A stretch of DNA of 64,000 nucleotides from CAWAXW01 sp963786155 (GTDB lineage Bacteria > Actinomycetota > CADDZG01 > WHSQ01): NCBI GenBank assembly GCA_963786155.1, contig CAWAXW010000006.1, positions 310,001 through 374,000 on the forward strand, given 5' to 3'. Below the pieces are notes generated by a model. That model had not been told where the DNA came from, made no database searches, and was given only the letters and a program-made list of their open reading frames with translations. Below, piece after piece: positions 35,922 through 46,286 of this stretch; positions within the stretch are counted from its first letter, which is position 1, and each line of letters starts with the position of its first letter. The position numbers were made by a program, and so were the translations under genes.

Positions 35922-37534
35922 GGCGCCGCTACCTGGTCGCGATCGCCGCGGTCGTCGTGATCGGCGGCGTCGGCGTCTGGTTGGTGACCACCGTCATCGG
36001 CGTCGGCCCCCCTCCGACCTACAAAGAGCAGGCATGCTCGTTACCAGCGGAGGAATGGGAGCGGATCCGGCGGGGGCACATCGAGGGTCGCTCCGGCGAC
36101 ATCTCTCTGCTCCCACGACGTCCCGCCTACATGGCGAGCGGAGCCGGGGGATGGAGTCATTCGGGACCGTGGGACTACTTGCAAGAGATCCCGCTCGTCT
36201 TCTACGGGCCCGGCTTCGTAGAGCAGGTCGAGGTCGATCGGCCGGTGACGCTTGCCGACGTCGCTCCGACGCTCGCCACGCTGCTGAGTGGAAGTTTTCG
36301 AAGCGAGGACGGGGCTCCTCTCGAGGAGGTCGCGTCGCTAACGGGCGACTCGCTGCTGCGCGACCGGCCCCGCCTCATACTCGTGGTCGTGTGGGACGGC
36401 GGCGGCTGGAACACGCTGGAGCAGTGGCCGGACTCGTGGCCCAACCTGCGCGCGCTGATGGACGAAGGCGCGAACTTCACCGGCGCGACTGACGGGTCGT
36501 CGCCCTCGGTGACGCCCGCGGTGCACACGACGCTCGGCACCGGAGTCTTCCCCCGCACGCATGGGATCACGGGGATCAAAGTTCGGGACGAGTCCGGGGA
36601 GATCGTCGACTCGTTCTATCGAGGTGAGTCGTCACGACTGATCGCCGTCCCCGCTCTCGCCGAACGCTGGGACGAGCTCAACGACAACCGGGCACTGGTC
36701 GGCATGATCGGATACGAGCCCTGGCATCTCGGGATGATCGGTCAGGGGGCCGAACGACCTGGAGGCGACCGGGACGATGCGGTCTGGTTGGACGTCGACA
36801 CCAACGAGTGGATCACACAACCCGATCACTATCGTTTGCACGATTCGATCATCGGGACCGACACACTCCAGCAAGAGATCGACGCGCTCGATGAGGCCGA
36901 CGGACGCAAGGACGGAGCCTGGGGCGACCACGAGATCCTGGAAGATCCGTCGCGTATCGAAGAGACCCCGGCCTTCGTCTCGTACCACGGAGATGTGATG
37001 AGGAATCTCATTACCGAAGCCGGGTACGGCGACGACGACGTCACCGACCTGTTGTTCACCAACTTCAAGCAGATCGATCGCGTGGGGCACTACTTCAACA
37101 TGGCGTCCGAGGAAGTCGAAGAGGTGCTCGAGCGCTCCGACGACGTGCTCGGAGAGTTGGTTGACGACCTGAACTCATTGGTCGGGCCCGAACGATGGGT
37201 GATGGTCGTAACCGCGGATCATGGGCAGCAGCCCGACGACGAAGCCGTCGACGGCTACGGGATTGACCCGACCGAAGTCGAAGCCGACCTGCGAAAAGAG
37301 TTCGGCGACGTCGTGCACTCGGTCCTTCCGACGGATGTGTTCGTGCGGAAGGGCTCTATGGAGGAGTCGGACGTGACGCTCGACGAGATAGCCGCTTACC
37401 TCGGCAACTACCGCCTCTCGGACAACACCCAGGGAGTCGACCCGAGGCTGAGAGGAGCGGGAGCGTTGGCCCCCAACGACCGTCTTTTCGCGCTCGCGGT
37501 GCCGGGTGACGAAGTGGCCCAGATCGAATGTTGA
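35918..37534 (+). CDS. Circularly permuted alkaline-phosphatase-superfamily protein 2 (cpAP2)
   Basis: 538 residues with an N-terminal signal anchor (YLVAIAAVVVIGGVGVWLV). N-terminal displaced block: Cys40-SLP, RRGHIEGRSGDISLLPRRPA, His81 in WSHSGPWDYLQEIPLVFYG and LADVAPTLATLL (113-124). Nucleophile domain: Asp160 (VVWDGGGWN), Thr199 (GSSPSVTPAVHTTLGTG), DRVGHYFNM (Asp/His) and TADHGQQP (Asp/His). The protein ends ...AQIEC: the terminal residue is Cys538, and Cys40 and Cys538 are the only cysteines, so a disulfide tying N- to C-terminus is likely after export. GTG 35918 overlaps the MFS stop. A phosphate mono- or diester substrate is inferred from the Thr nucleophile. Confidence 0.8.
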   Translation: MRRRYLVAIAAVVVIGGVGVWLVTTVIGVGPPPTYKEQACSLPAEEWERIRRGHIEGRSGDISLLPRRPAYMASGAGGWSHSGPWDYLQEIPLVFYGPGFVEQVEVDRPVTLADVAPTLATLLSGSFRSEDGAPLEEVASLTGDSLLRDRPRLILVVVWDGGGWNTLEQWPDSWPNLRALMDEGANFTGATDGSSPSVTPAVHTTLGTGVFPRTHGITGIKVRDESGEIVDSFYRGESSRLIAVPALAERWDELNDNRALVGMIGYEPWHLGMIGQGAERPGGDRDDAVWLDVDTNEWITQPDHYRLHDSIIGTDTLQQEIDALDEADGRKDGAWGDHEILEDPSRIEETPAFVSYHGDVMRNLITEAGYGDDDVTDLLFTNFKQIDRVGHYFNMASEEVEEVLERSDDVLGELVDDLNSLVGPERWVMVVTADHGQQPDDEAVDGYGIDPTEVEADLRKEFGDVVHSVLPTDVFVRKGSMEESDVTLDEIAAYLGNYRLSDNTQGVDPRLRGAGALAPNDRLFALAVPGDEVAQIEC

Positions 37535-37567
37535 GCCGGGCCGAGATGCACTAAGGTGCTCGCACCG

Positions 37568-39591
37568 ATGACGGCTGAGACGGCGACCGAACGCGACCGG
37601 GAGCAGGAACCGACACCTGCTCCCGCGACGCGCGCATCCTCGGGCACCCTCTCGCCTACCTCACGACCGCCGCTCTTTTACTTGCATTGTTCGGGTGGAC
37701 CTTCGTGTCGAACCCCGACCGAGTGGCGCCCACGAAAGACCCCGCCTACTACACCTGGCGAACGGAGGCGTTGATCTCCGAGGATCCCGTGACCTTGCTC
37801 GAGGTCGAAGGGGCCTTCGACATGTTCGCCGGCGGGTACAGGGTGACCGCGCCGGTGATCGGTGGGTTCCTCCGTCAGATCCCGGGCATCTCGACGCTCA
37901 ACGTGACCGTCTTCCTGATGGTCATCACGCCCGTTCTGACTGCGCTGTTGCTCGGTGGCTTCGCCTTCCGACATAGGCGCGATCCGCTCATCTTCCATTC
38001 GGTCGCGATCGGATCGGCCAGTCTCTTTCTGACGCCGCCGTTCGTCGGCTACCTCGACAACGTGCTGACTCTGATGTTCCTGGCGGCCGCGTTGTTCTTC
38101 ATCGATCCCGCGCGCAAGACGTGGACGGGCCGGATCGGCCTGTTGCTGTTCTTGTTGGCGTCCGGGTTCACCCATCCGACGACGCTCGCCATCTTCTGCG
38201 TGACCCTCGGCGCGATCTCCGTCGTGCGATTGATCTTCCGGCGATTCGACCTGCGCTCGGTGATCCGGGACGACGGTGCCATGCTCGCGACGGCATTCTC
38301 CTCCGCGGTCCTGACGTTCCTCATCTGGCAGGTCGGCATCTGGGGCAAGTCGGCATCTCTCGGCGAGGCTGCGCTCCCGCCGCCCTACGGCAGCGACTTC
38401 TTCGTCGACCGGATGATGAACTGGATCGAGGTGATGAACCCGATCCTCAACCTCCCGCTGTTCGTCATCGGAGTCGTTGGTCTTCTCATCGCCGGAAAGA
38501 GAGCGGCCGAGGACGAGCTCTCGGTGGTGTCGCTCGTGTGGCTCGCGCCACTCGCCGGGCTCTTCGGGTTCGTCGGCGGCCTGACCTATCCGTACTACCG
38601 GTTCTTCAACACGACGCTCGCATGGGTGTTGCTCGTGGGGATCGGCAGCTTCTTCTTCATCCGCTTCGCGTCGGGCAGGGGCCCGATCGTCACCATCATC
38701 GCGGCGCTCGCGATGGCGTTCATCTTCGGAGCCAACTTCAACAAGGGGTTCGCGTCGGCGGGATGGAACGACCCCGAGAAGGGGTGGCTCTCCGACGAAG
38801 AGCGCACGTCACTGGATGCCTTGCGGAATAACCTGGCAAGTGAAGACCTGGACCGTCCTGTGGTCTTCGTGATCGACGACCGGCCCGGTCAGGAGTTCCA
38901 GATCTGGGGCTTCACGAAGTTGTCGGGAAACACGTCGCGCTATGGCATGCCGCGCGGCCAGATCGACCGTGCCTATCTCTACCTCGGCGACCTCTACGCC
39001 TATCAGGCGGGGCTTCCGACCGAGATGGGCGAGGAGACCTACGACAAGCTGTCGCCGGCGTTGCTCGAAGACGCCGAGGCGGGTATCGCGGAGTCCGGGC
39101 AGGAACCGTTGGTCGTGCTCGCCGACATCTTCAACAAGGCCGGCGCCAACAAGGAGATCGCCGCGGGCGACGAGGTCCCGCCCGCGGGACTGGACAACCT
39201 GCTGGTCATCACCGACGGAACTCTGGCCCTGGACGGCGAAGTCATCGGCGGCGGCGACGGCACCTTCACGTTCACCCAGGTCGACGACTCGGGGCTGATC
39301 GGTGCCGACGGGCTGCTGCATCTCGTGATCGCGATCTTCTTGCTGGCTCTGCTGTTGGTGCCCGGCCTCCTCGCGCTGCGCATCTTGCCCGACGCAAGCT
39401 TGCCGGAGGCCTTGGGACTCGCGCCGACGTTCGCGATCGTGCTGCTGTCGCTCGTGGGCATCGGGGTGCTGGCGATCTTCCGCTCGCCGTTCTCGGCCGG
39501 TCTCGCCGTGCTCGCCTATTTCGGGGCGCTGATCGCCGGGGGCTTGATGTACCTGCTCGCTAATAGGAGCAGGCCCGCGGCCGGGAATTGA
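37568..39591 (+). CDS. Polytopic membrane protein, putative GT-C-type sugar transferase (one frameshift)
   Basis: About 670 residues. ATG 37568 gives an acidic cytosolic N-terminus (MTAETATERDREQEPTPAPA) that shifts frame near 37633 into the first helix (HPLAYLTTAALLLALFGWTF). About 10 further helices follow, with loop motifs DPAYYTWRTEALISEDPVTL and GGYRVTAPVIGGFLRQIPGI, then a large extracytoplasmic domain (about residues 420-580) and a final pair of helices. The topology suggests a membrane glycosyltransferase or a polymer co-assembly protein. The stop overlaps the Wzy-like start (TTGA), linking it to polymer assembly. Confidence 0.55.
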
Positions 39592-41249
39592 AACCTAGAC
39601 ACCTGCGGTTGATCGCCGCGGGGGCCGGCCTGGTGGGCCTCGGCTCCTGGGCCACCGGCACGCTCGTCGGTGGCGTCATCGCATTGTGGAGCTTCGTGCT
39701 CGTGGCGGTGCTCCTGGCGCTCGTATTGCCGCTCCCACAGGCGGCGATCTCGCCGTTGTTCGTGGGCTTGGCAGGTTGGCTCGTCGACATGCTCCCCCTC
39801 GTCATCCTCGCGGGGTGGGCGGCCGTGGTGGCCCGGTGGGTGTTCGAGCTACTTCGAGAACGTCGTATGCCCCGCGGAGGGCGATGGGTGTGGTTGCCGA
39901 TCGCCCTCGTCGTGTGGACGGCCCTAGGCGTCATCGCGATCACCGGGGCGGATCTCAAGCACTTCGTGTTGCTGGTCGGCATCCAAACCCTTTCCAGCGG
40001 GATCCTTTTGATGGCGGTCGATCGATTCGGCGCTCTAACAGACAAGGTGACGATCGCGACCGGACTCGTCGCGTTCGTCGTGATCATGTCCGTGGGCGTC
40101 TTCGCGCAATGGATGGGCGTACCGGTCGAAAGCCTCCAGAACGACGAGACCCGTCGCCGAGTCGAAGAAGCGTATGGCGTCGACGCGTTCCCCAACAACC
40201 TCGGGATGCTCAAGTACGCCCGCTCGAGCAAGGGCGGCGCGCGCGAGTTCCGTGCCGAGCTGGACCGGTTCGCGGCCGATAGGGACGGGTTCCCTCGCTA
40301 CGAGGTCTTCCTGCCGAAGTTCCAGGCTTTCGACACCGTCAACATCGTCGTGCGGTTCGACGGCTCAGCCCGCGACTTCGAGGATGAGCTCGACACCCTG
40401 GACGTCGTGCTGGTCTACGACAACGTCGGGCTCGCTCCGGCGGCAACCGTGCCCAGGATGCGTGCGTTCTCGAGGAACTCCTTGACCTATGCCGGCATCT
40501 GCGTGGCGATACTGCCGTTCGCGTTCTTCTTGGCGTGGACCACCGAGGGCAGGCGCAAGCTCCTTGCCCGCGTCGGCATCGCCGCTTGTCTGTTCGGAGC
40601 CGGCTTCTCGCTCGCCAGAGGGGCATGGGTCGCGATCCCGATCGGCATCGCATACGTCTTGATCGATGGGCGAATAGCCGGCTATCGCAAGATGCAGATG
40701 CTCGCCGCTTTCTTCACCGGGGCCTTCGTCCTGACGGCGGTGTTCCTCTTCAAGTACGACGTCGATCCGATATCCGCCCGTGCGGGCGGAGACGCCAGCA
40801 TCGCCACTCGCGGCAGCGTGTACAGCGACACCGTGGACGCGGTGAACGGGCTGCACTTCCTGGTCGGCTACGGGACCGAGCGGCCCCGAGCCGAGAGCGG
40901 TGTGTCGCACGAGCTCGGTCGCTACATCCCCAAAGCGGGCACGCATTCGACCTACTTGAACTACCTGTTCCGTACGGGAGTGCCCGGCGCGCTGATGATC
41001 ATCGCCCTCTACCTGACCGCCGCGCTGCACTCGCGCGCGAGAGCGAGACGGACGACGGGGGACGAGAGGCTGTTCGCCACCTTGACGACCGCATCGGTCG
41101 TGTCACTCGCCGCGCACGCAGTCATCCTGAGCCTGTTCGTGGAGCCGATCTACACGATGACCGTGTCGATGGTCCTGGGCCTCGCGGTAGCCGGTGCGAC
41201 GCAGTTGGATGCATCGGTGTGGCCGTGGAAGACGCGCACCGTTCCGTGA
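39588..41249 (+). CDS. O-antigen ligase/polymerase-like (Wzy/WaaL family) membrane protein
   Basis: 553 residues, about 11-12 helices. The polymerase-like core is in the C-terminal half: FSLARGAWVAIPIGIAYVL (RGAW-type motif of the WaaL/Wzy group) and a large outer loop with RYIPKAGTHSTYLNYLFRTG, where His and Tyr match the conserved H-x-x-YL of ligases. A ~150-residue extracytoplasmic segment between helices (RRRVEEAYGVDAFPNNLGML, EVFLPKFQAFDTVNIVVRFD) is unusual in size. It would polymerise or ligate undecaprenyl-linked glycan. Overlaps both neighbours by 4 nt. Confidence 0.78.
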   Translation: MKPRHLRLIAAGAGLVGLGSWATGTLVGGVIALWSFVLVAVLLALVLPLPQAAISPLFVGLAGWLVDMLPLVILAGWAAVVARWVFELLRERRMPRGGRWVWLPIALVVWTALGVIAITGADLKHFVLLVGIQTLSSGILLMAVDRFGALTDKVTIATGLVAFVVIMSVGVFAQWMGVPVESLQNDETRRRVEEAYGVDAFPNNLGMLKYARSSKGGAREFRAELDRFAADRDGFPRYEVFLPKFQAFDTVNIVVRFDGSARDFEDELDTLDVVLVYDNVGLAPAATVPRMRAFSRNSLTYAGICVAILPFAFFLAWTTEGRRKLLARVGIAACLFGAGFSLARGAWVAIPIGIAYVLIDGRIAGYRKMQMLAAFFTGAFVLTAVFLFKYDVDPISARAGGDASIATRGSVYSDTVDAVNGLHFLVGYGTERPRAESGVSHELGRYIPKAGTHSTYLNYLFRTGVPGALMIIALYLTAALHSRARARRTTGDERLFATLTTASVVSLAAHAVILSLFVEPIYTMTVSMVLGLAVAGATQLDASVWPWKTRTVP

Positions 41250-42792
41250 GCCTCGAGGAGCCGCCGGAGGGTCTATCGCGTGAGGCGGCCCGCGACGTGG
41301 CGACCGTTGCGAAGGGCGGGGGAGTGCAGATCGCCGGGCAGATCTCGGCTCGCAGCCTCTCCTTCTTCTTCCAGCTTGTTGCAACGCGCGCTCTTGGGAC
41401 GGCGGGATTCGGGCTCTACGCCCTCGCCACCCGCATCCTCGCCGTCGGCGGCCAGCTGGGGCTAGCCGGCTTCAACTACGCATCGATGCGCTTCATCGCG
41501 CGGGCGCGCGCGAGCGACGAGCCGGGCGCCGTGCGGGGATCGGCGCGAGTCGGACTGACGGGGACGGCGATCTCTTCCGCCATCGTTTTCGTCGTGCTGA
41601 TGGTGTTCGCCGAGGAGATCGCCGAGCTGTTCGCAAGAAGCCGGCGAACGATTCGGAGCTGGCCGATCTGCTCCGCTTGGGCGCCGCCTACGTCCCGCTG
41701 TTCGCCTTCATGCAGGTGCTTCGGTACTGCACGCAGGCCTACAAGACGATGGTGCCGTCGGTGATGGCCGGCAACATCGTTCAACCCGCAGCCCGATTCG
41801 TGCTCGGCGTGGCCGCCCTCGCCACGATCTCCAAGATCGAGGGGGCCGTTCTCACCTTCTCTCTGAGCTTCGGGGTGGGCGCGATCGTGGCCGGCGTCTA
41901 TTTCCGGCGGATGCTCACCGAGCGAGAGCGCGCCGCCGTCCCCATCTCCCGTCCGGGACCGATGATCCGCTTCGCTCTTCCTCAGGCGGGATCGTCGCTT
42001 CTGGGGATCCAGTCGCTCGGGCTCGGCATCCTCGTGCTCGGGGCGACATCAACGAACTTCCAGGTCGGGCTCTTCGCGATCGGCCTCTCGCTGCAGGGGC
42101 CGGGCAGCGTGTTCCTCTCCGGCATCGTGAACATCTGGGCCCCCGTCGTCTCCGATCTCTACGACAAGGGCGAGATCGCGCGCCTCGATTCGCTCTACAA
42201 GACGATCACCCGTTGGGTCGAGCGACGTTCTCGTTCCCGGTCTTCGCCGCGCTCATCCTCGAAGCGGATCTCTTCGTCCGGATGTTCTTCGCCGTCCGCG
42301 GTGGAAGAGGCGGCGCCGGTCGTCGCCATCTTGGCGCTGGGCAACCTCTTCTATACGGGCACCGGACCCACCGGCTACGTGCTCTCGATGACCGGACGGC
42401 CGGGCGTCAACTTCATCAACTCGATCGTCGCGGTCGGCGTCTATGCGGCGCTCGGAGCCATGGTCGTGCCCGAGCATGGTGCCGTGGGGATGGCCTGGGT
42501 CGATGCCGGCGTGACCGCGGCCGTGAACTTGGTGCGGGTGCTCGAGGCGAAGGTGCTCGTCGGGGTGCAACCATTCGGGAAGTCGATGCTCAAACCGATC
42601 GGCGCAACCGTTGTGGGGGCCGCGGTGCTGCTCGCCTGGCGCCTGGTCCCCGGTGAGTCGATCGCCATTCAGATCGCCGGCATCGTCGTTGCGGCGGCCG
42701 CCTACCTGGGTGTCTTGGCCGTGCTTGGGATCGACCCCGAGGAGCGCGCCGTGTGGAACCGCATCAAGCGGCGCGCCTTCAGGCGAGGATAG
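41246..42792 (+). CDS. Polysaccharide flippase (Wzx/MOP family; about three frameshifts)
   Basis: About 515 residues, 12-14 helices. N-terminal amphipathic region then GGGVQIAGQISARSLSFFFQ and ATRALGTAGFGLYALATRIL, the usual start of Wzx-like lipid-linked oligosaccharide flippases. Further blocks: YCTQAYKTMVPSVMAGNIVQ, GPMIRFALPQAGSSLLGIQS, GLFAIGLSLQGPGSVFLSGI, YVLSMTGRPGVNFINSIVAV. It moves undecaprenyl-PP-linked repeat units outward for the adjacent Wzy-like enzyme. GTG 41246 overlaps the wzy stop. Frames change near 41637, 42220 and 42290. Confidence 0.85.
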
Positions 42793-42797
42793 GCAGG

Positions 42798-43745
42798 ATG
42801 CAGACCGACCGGCGCGCGCTGAAGAAGACGTTGCGAACCGACTTCGACCCGAGTCTGAAGCTGCGATTGATCCGGGCTCGATTCCGAGCGCGCCAGGCTC
42901 TGCACCTTCCGGCTCTCTGGACGGGGGCCGAGCTCGATCGGCCCATATTCATCATCGGTGCACCACGGTCGGGCACATCTCTTCTCTACCGGGTGCTGCG
43001 CGCCTCCAGCCGGATCGCTCACTGGCCGGGTGAGGCCCACGAGGTATGGGAGGCCGACCATCACCCCGCCCTTCTCGGATGGTCAAGCAACGTCCTAACA
43101 GGAGACGACCTCAGCGCCGAGGCAGCGGCCCGGATCAAGCGGTCTTTCGTTCTCACGACCGGGCGCGGCAAGCGACTGTTGGACAAGACGCCACGAAACG
43201 CTCTGCGCGTTGGTTTCGTGGAGGCTTTGTTCCCCAACGCTCGGTATGTGTTCCTGCAGCGGGACGGGCGCGAGAACGTCAACTCGTTGATCAATGCGTG
43301 GCGTACTCCTCGCTATCGCACCTATCGCCTGCCCGAGCCTCATTCCATCCCCGGAGTCGACCCGAGCTGGTGGAAGTTCGTCCTCTACCCGAACTGGCGC
43401 GAGGACGCGAGCGGTCCGCTCGAGGTCGTGTGCGCCCGTCAATGGATCGTCTCCAACGAGCTGGCGTTGGCGGCCTCCGAGGACATCGACGGGGAGCGCT
43501 GGGCGGTGCTTCGCTACGAGGACCTCGTGGACCGGCCCGTCGAGGAGATCGAGCGACTAACCACCGCCGTCGGATTGCCGTTCGAGGATGAGGTGCGTGC
43601 CCGGGCCGCTAGCGTCTCCGACACGCCGATCAACGTCGTCACCCCACCCGAACGGGGGAAGTGGAAGAGGGAGAACCCGAATGAGATCGAATCGATCCTT
43701 CCGTTGATCGAGCCGACGATGAGGAGGCTTGGATATGAAGAGTGA
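42798..43745 (+). CDS. PAPS-dependent sulfotransferase 1
   Basis: 315 residues. The 5'-phosphosulfate loop is FIIGAPRSGTSLLYRVLR and the 3'-phosphate site is VFLQRDGRENVNSLINAWR; both match the Sulfotransfer_3 group. KRLLDKTPRNALRVGFVEAL and WAVLRYEDLVDRPVEEIERL are also typical. It transfers sulfate from PAPS to a hydroxyl of a sugar or lipid, probably the repeat unit assembled by the neighbouring Wzx/Wzy. It starts 5 bp after the flippase and overlaps yjbQ by 11 nt. PAPS synthesis genes are not in the window. Confidence 0.87.
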   Translation: MQTDRRALKKTLRTDFDPSLKLRLIRARFRARQALHLPALWTGAELDRPIFIIGAPRSGTSLLYRVLRASSRIAHWPGEAHEVWEADHHPALLGWSSNVLTGDDLSAEAAARIKRSFVLTTGRGKRLLDKTPRNALRVGFVEALFPNARYVFLQRDGRENVNSLINAWRTPRYRTYRLPEPHSIPGVDPSWWKFVLYPNWREDASGPLEVVCARQWIVSNELALAASEDIDGERWAVLRYEDLVDRPVEEIERLTTAVGLPFEDEVRARAASVSDTPINVVTPPERGKWKRENPNEIESILPLIEPTMRRLGYEE

Positions 43746-44136
43746 GGTCCTCTCGCTCGACACGACCGGTGCGCGCATCCTCGACATCACCTCCAGCGTG
43801 GACCGCTTCCTGGACGGCGCACACGACGGCCTGGTCAACGTGTTCGCGCCGCACGCGACCGCAGGCCTGGCACTGATGGAGACGGGGTCCGGGTCCGAGG
43901 GCGATCTCGAGGCGGTGCTTAACGATCTCTTGCCTCGAGACGATCGCTACGCGCACAGCCACGGCTCGAAGGGCCACGGCGCCGACCATCTGCTGCCCGC
44001 GTTCCTTTCGCCGGCGCTCACGATCCCGGTGATCAAGGGCAAGATGGCGCTGGGCACCTGGCAGCGGATCGTCTTCGTCGACCTGAACCGAGACAACCCG
44101 CGTCGCAACCTCAGGATGTCGTTCGTACCCGACTAG
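43735..44136 (+). CDS. YjbQ family (UPF0047) protein
   Basis: 133 residues, a single-domain trimeric family with conserved GLVNVFAPHATAGLALMETG, a His/Gly block HSHGSKGHGADHLLPAFLSP and KGKMALGTWQRIVFVDLNR. Members show weak thiamin-phosphate-synthase activity in vitro, but the physiological role is unsettled. ATG 43735 is preferred over ATG 43729 because GAGGAGG lies 7 nt upstream. It ends the co-directional run that starts at cpAP1 and overlaps the convergent sulfotransferase 2 by 26 nt. Confidence 0.88.
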   Translation: MKSEVLSLDTTGARILDITSSVDRFLDGAHDGLVNVFAPHATAGLALMETGSGSEGDLEAVLNDLLPRDDRYAHSHGSKGHGADHLLPAFLSPALTIPVIKGKMALGTWQRIVFVDLNRDNPRRNLRMSFVPD

Positions 44137-45016
44137 GTTTCAAACGCCCCACGGGCAGGCCGCGTAGTCCTAACTTTGCCGCGAGCTTGGCCCGAGACGG
44201 GACCTCCTCGTAACGACGTTCATAGCTGAGGTCGGACAACAGATCGCCCGCGATCGCTTCGAAGATCGCGACCTGGTTGGGCGGCATCTGGTTCTCCCAC
44301 GAGCGGACGTCGGCGATCGGTGGAGAAGTCAGGTGCGGGTTGTACTTGCCGGCCCTCGGCAGGACATCTGCGCGCGAACGTTCGGCATAGTCGAGCATCC
44401 CGGGGTCGAACTCCAGCTCGAGGAATGTGCACAGCGCCTTCGTGTGGGTCTCGAGATCCTTTACAAGATCCTCGTAGCGGACCTCGAGGTAGCGCGTGGG
44501 TCCAAGCCGTGCGCCGCTCTCTCGCCCGGCCCTCACCCGCCTGGCCCACAAGTCGGCCACGCGCGCGACGTTCTTGGGGCCGAAGGGCACGTCTGCATAG
44601 GACTGGGCGACATTGCGGCCGTCGCGGATCATGTGGATGAAGCGCGCCTCCGGCCACAGCGATGCGATCCGTTCCATCTCAGCCACGTAACGAGGCGTCT
44701 TGTCTCCCCAGCGAGCCTTACCGTGCTCCCGCGCGAATGCCTTGAAGGCGGCTTCGATCAGATCGCGGTACTCGGCGGTCGACGCGCCTTCCAGCTCCTG
44801 ACGGACGCTTTCGATCGGTAGGTCCCAGGCTTGGAAACGGGCATGCGCGCTCAAGGCCTTCAGGAAGTTGTCCACGCTCGTCTCTCCGTCCCTCCAGAGC
44901 TCGGTGATGAAGCGAGATTCTGGTGGGATCGCAACCTCGGAGTGTGCGTTCAGGATCAGTCGCAGCAAGGTGGTGCCCGATCGCGCCGAGCCGACGATGA
45001 AGAAGGGTGCGGTCAC
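44111..45016 (-). CDS. PAPS-dependent sulfotransferase 2
   Basis: 301 residues. The P-loop-like PAPS motif is FFIVGSARSGTTLLRLILNA directly at the N-terminus, the 3'-phosphate motif RFIHMIRDGRNVAQSYADV, with KARWGDKTPRYVAEMERIAS and YLEVRYEDLVKDLETHTKAL between and after. It is a different subgroup from sulfotransferase 1 (shorter N-terminus, Arg-rich middle). Its GTG start is only 2 bp beyond the stop of the sulfatase-like gene on the same strand, so a sulfatase-like hydrolase and a sulfotransferase form one transcript. Confidence 0.87.
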   Translation of the reverse strand: MTAPFFIVGSARSGTTLLRLILNAHSEVAIPPESRFITELWRDGETSVDNFLKALSAHARFQAWDLPIESVRQELEGASTAEYRDLIEAAFKAFAREHGKARWGDKTPRYVAEMERIASLWPEARFIHMIRDGRNVAQSYADVPFGPKNVARVADLWARRVRAGRESGARLGPTRYLEVRYEDLVKDLETHTKALCTFLELEFDPGMLDYAERSRADVLPRAGKYNPHLTSPPIADVRSWENQMPPNQVAIFEAIAGDLLSDLSYERRYEEVPSRAKLAAKLGLRGLPVGRLKPSRVRTTS

Positions 45017-45018
45017 GA

Positions 45019-46251
45019 CTACAAGTAGCCGAGATCCTGCAGGTGTTGCTCGACGATCGCTTCCTCGTCACTCGTCATCCCGGAAGACGAGCGTCCCGTG
45101 CCCGAGGCCGCAACCCGGGCCATGAAATCTTCGAGGCTCTTGGCCACCTCGGGATGGCGCCGGTAGAGATTCCGTCTCTCGTTGGGAGCACCGCCGCCGT
45201 TCAGCTTGTAGAGCGCCGGCCGGCCGCTTCCGGCCACCACCAGCTTCCAGTCGGGAACTCGCGCGCCGGATATGCGATCGCCTTCGAGCTTGATGCCGAC
45301 GGCCTCCATGTACGCGGGCTCCTCGGCAAGCGACGCGCCTTCCATGAGAGGCCTGAGGCTTCTGCCGTCCACGTCCGCCGGAATAGGGACTCCGCAAAGG
45401 TCGGCGAGCGTCGGGAAGAGATCGATGTGGCGGACCTGTTCCCCCGCCGTCACGGTCGAGATGCCGGGGCCGGAGACGATCAGTGGCACACGGATCAGAT
45501 GCTCGTACAACGCGAAGCCATGCCCCACGGCTTGGCCGGACAGTTTGCGATCGAGCCACGGCCACCACTTGCGAGGTTGCAGCTTCCGGCGCGACTTGCT
45601 TGCCGCCCTGAAGATCAGGCGCTCGAATCCGGAGTCGGGGTATTGCTCACCATGATCTCCGGTAAGGACGACGACGGCGTTCTCACCTGCGGCCTCGAAG
45701 AAGGGGAGCAACGCCTCGTCGCAATGCGCCACTACCGCTTCGTACGCGGTGCGATCGAAGCCCTTCTTGAAGTCGGGCGGCGGCCGGAACGGCCTGTGAA
45801 CCTCCCAGATGTGCAGGAGCAAGAACCAGGGCTCCGGATAGGCACGTATGCGCCCGAGGACGTCGTCAACCCATCCGTAGACCTTCGTCTTGTAACCAGG
45901 ACGATGATTGGCCTCTTGGAAGCCGCGTAGCACGCCGGTCTCCGGTAACAGAGGTCCTGTTGCCTCCGCGAAAGTGCGATACCCGGCGGAACCAAACGAT
46001 TCCGCCAGAGTCGTCACGTCGGGCGAGAGCCGATATCCCTGGAGGCCACGGACTCCGTGCTTCGGCGGATAGCACCCGGTGAGAAGCGACGAGAACGACG
46101 GCGTGGTCGTGGTCGCTGTGGACACGCACTGCGTGAAGCGTGCGCCTCGTTGAGCCAGGGCGTCGAAGTTCGGGGTGGGCACCGCGTCGTTGTAGGTGAC
46201 ATCGGCCCTCAATGAGTCGATGACCACCATCAAGACGTTGGGGTGTGACAT
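45019..46251 (-). CDS. Sulfatase-like hydrolase with Thr at the formylglycine position
   Basis: 410 residues, sulfatase fold in the normal (non-permuted) order: VLMVVIDSLRADVTYNDAVP with metal Asp; nucleophile segment TATTTTPSFSSLLTGCYPPK; VVVLTGDHGEQYPDSG; and the C-terminal YEHLIRVPLIVSGPGISTV with HIDLFPTLADLCGVP. Type I sulfatases need C/S-x-P-x-R, but here it is T-x-P-S-F, so formylglycine cannot form. A Thr nucleophile, as in phosphatases and LtaS-type phosphotransferases, is more likely. No signal peptide with ATG 46251. Ends ...EQHLQDLGYL, similar to the C-terminus of the 61950 gene (SLRNLGYL). Co-transcribed with sulfotransferase 2. Confidence 0.8.
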   Translation of the reverse strand: MSHPNVLMVVIDSLRADVTYNDAVPTPNFDALAQRGARFTQCVSTATTTTPSFSSLLTGCYPPKHGVRGLQGYRLSPDVTTLAESFGSAGYRTFAEATGPLLPETGVLRGFQEANHRPGYKTKVYGWVDDVLGRIRAYPEPWFLLLHIWEVHRPFRPPPDFKKGFDRTAYEAVVAHCDEALLPFFEAAGENAVVVLTGDHGEQYPDSGFERLIFRAASKSRRKLQPRKWWPWLDRKLSGQAVGHGFALYEHLIRVPLIVSGPGISTVTAGEQVRHIDLFPTLADLCGVPIPADVDGRSLRPLMEGASLAEEPAYMEAVGIKLEGDRISGARVPDWKLVVAGSGRPALYKLNGGGAPNERRNLYRRHPEVAKSLEDFMARVAASGTGRSSSGMTSDEEAIVEQHLQDLGYL

Positions 46252-46286
46252 GCAAGCAAGATAAACCGAGCCGCCGAGGGTATGTA

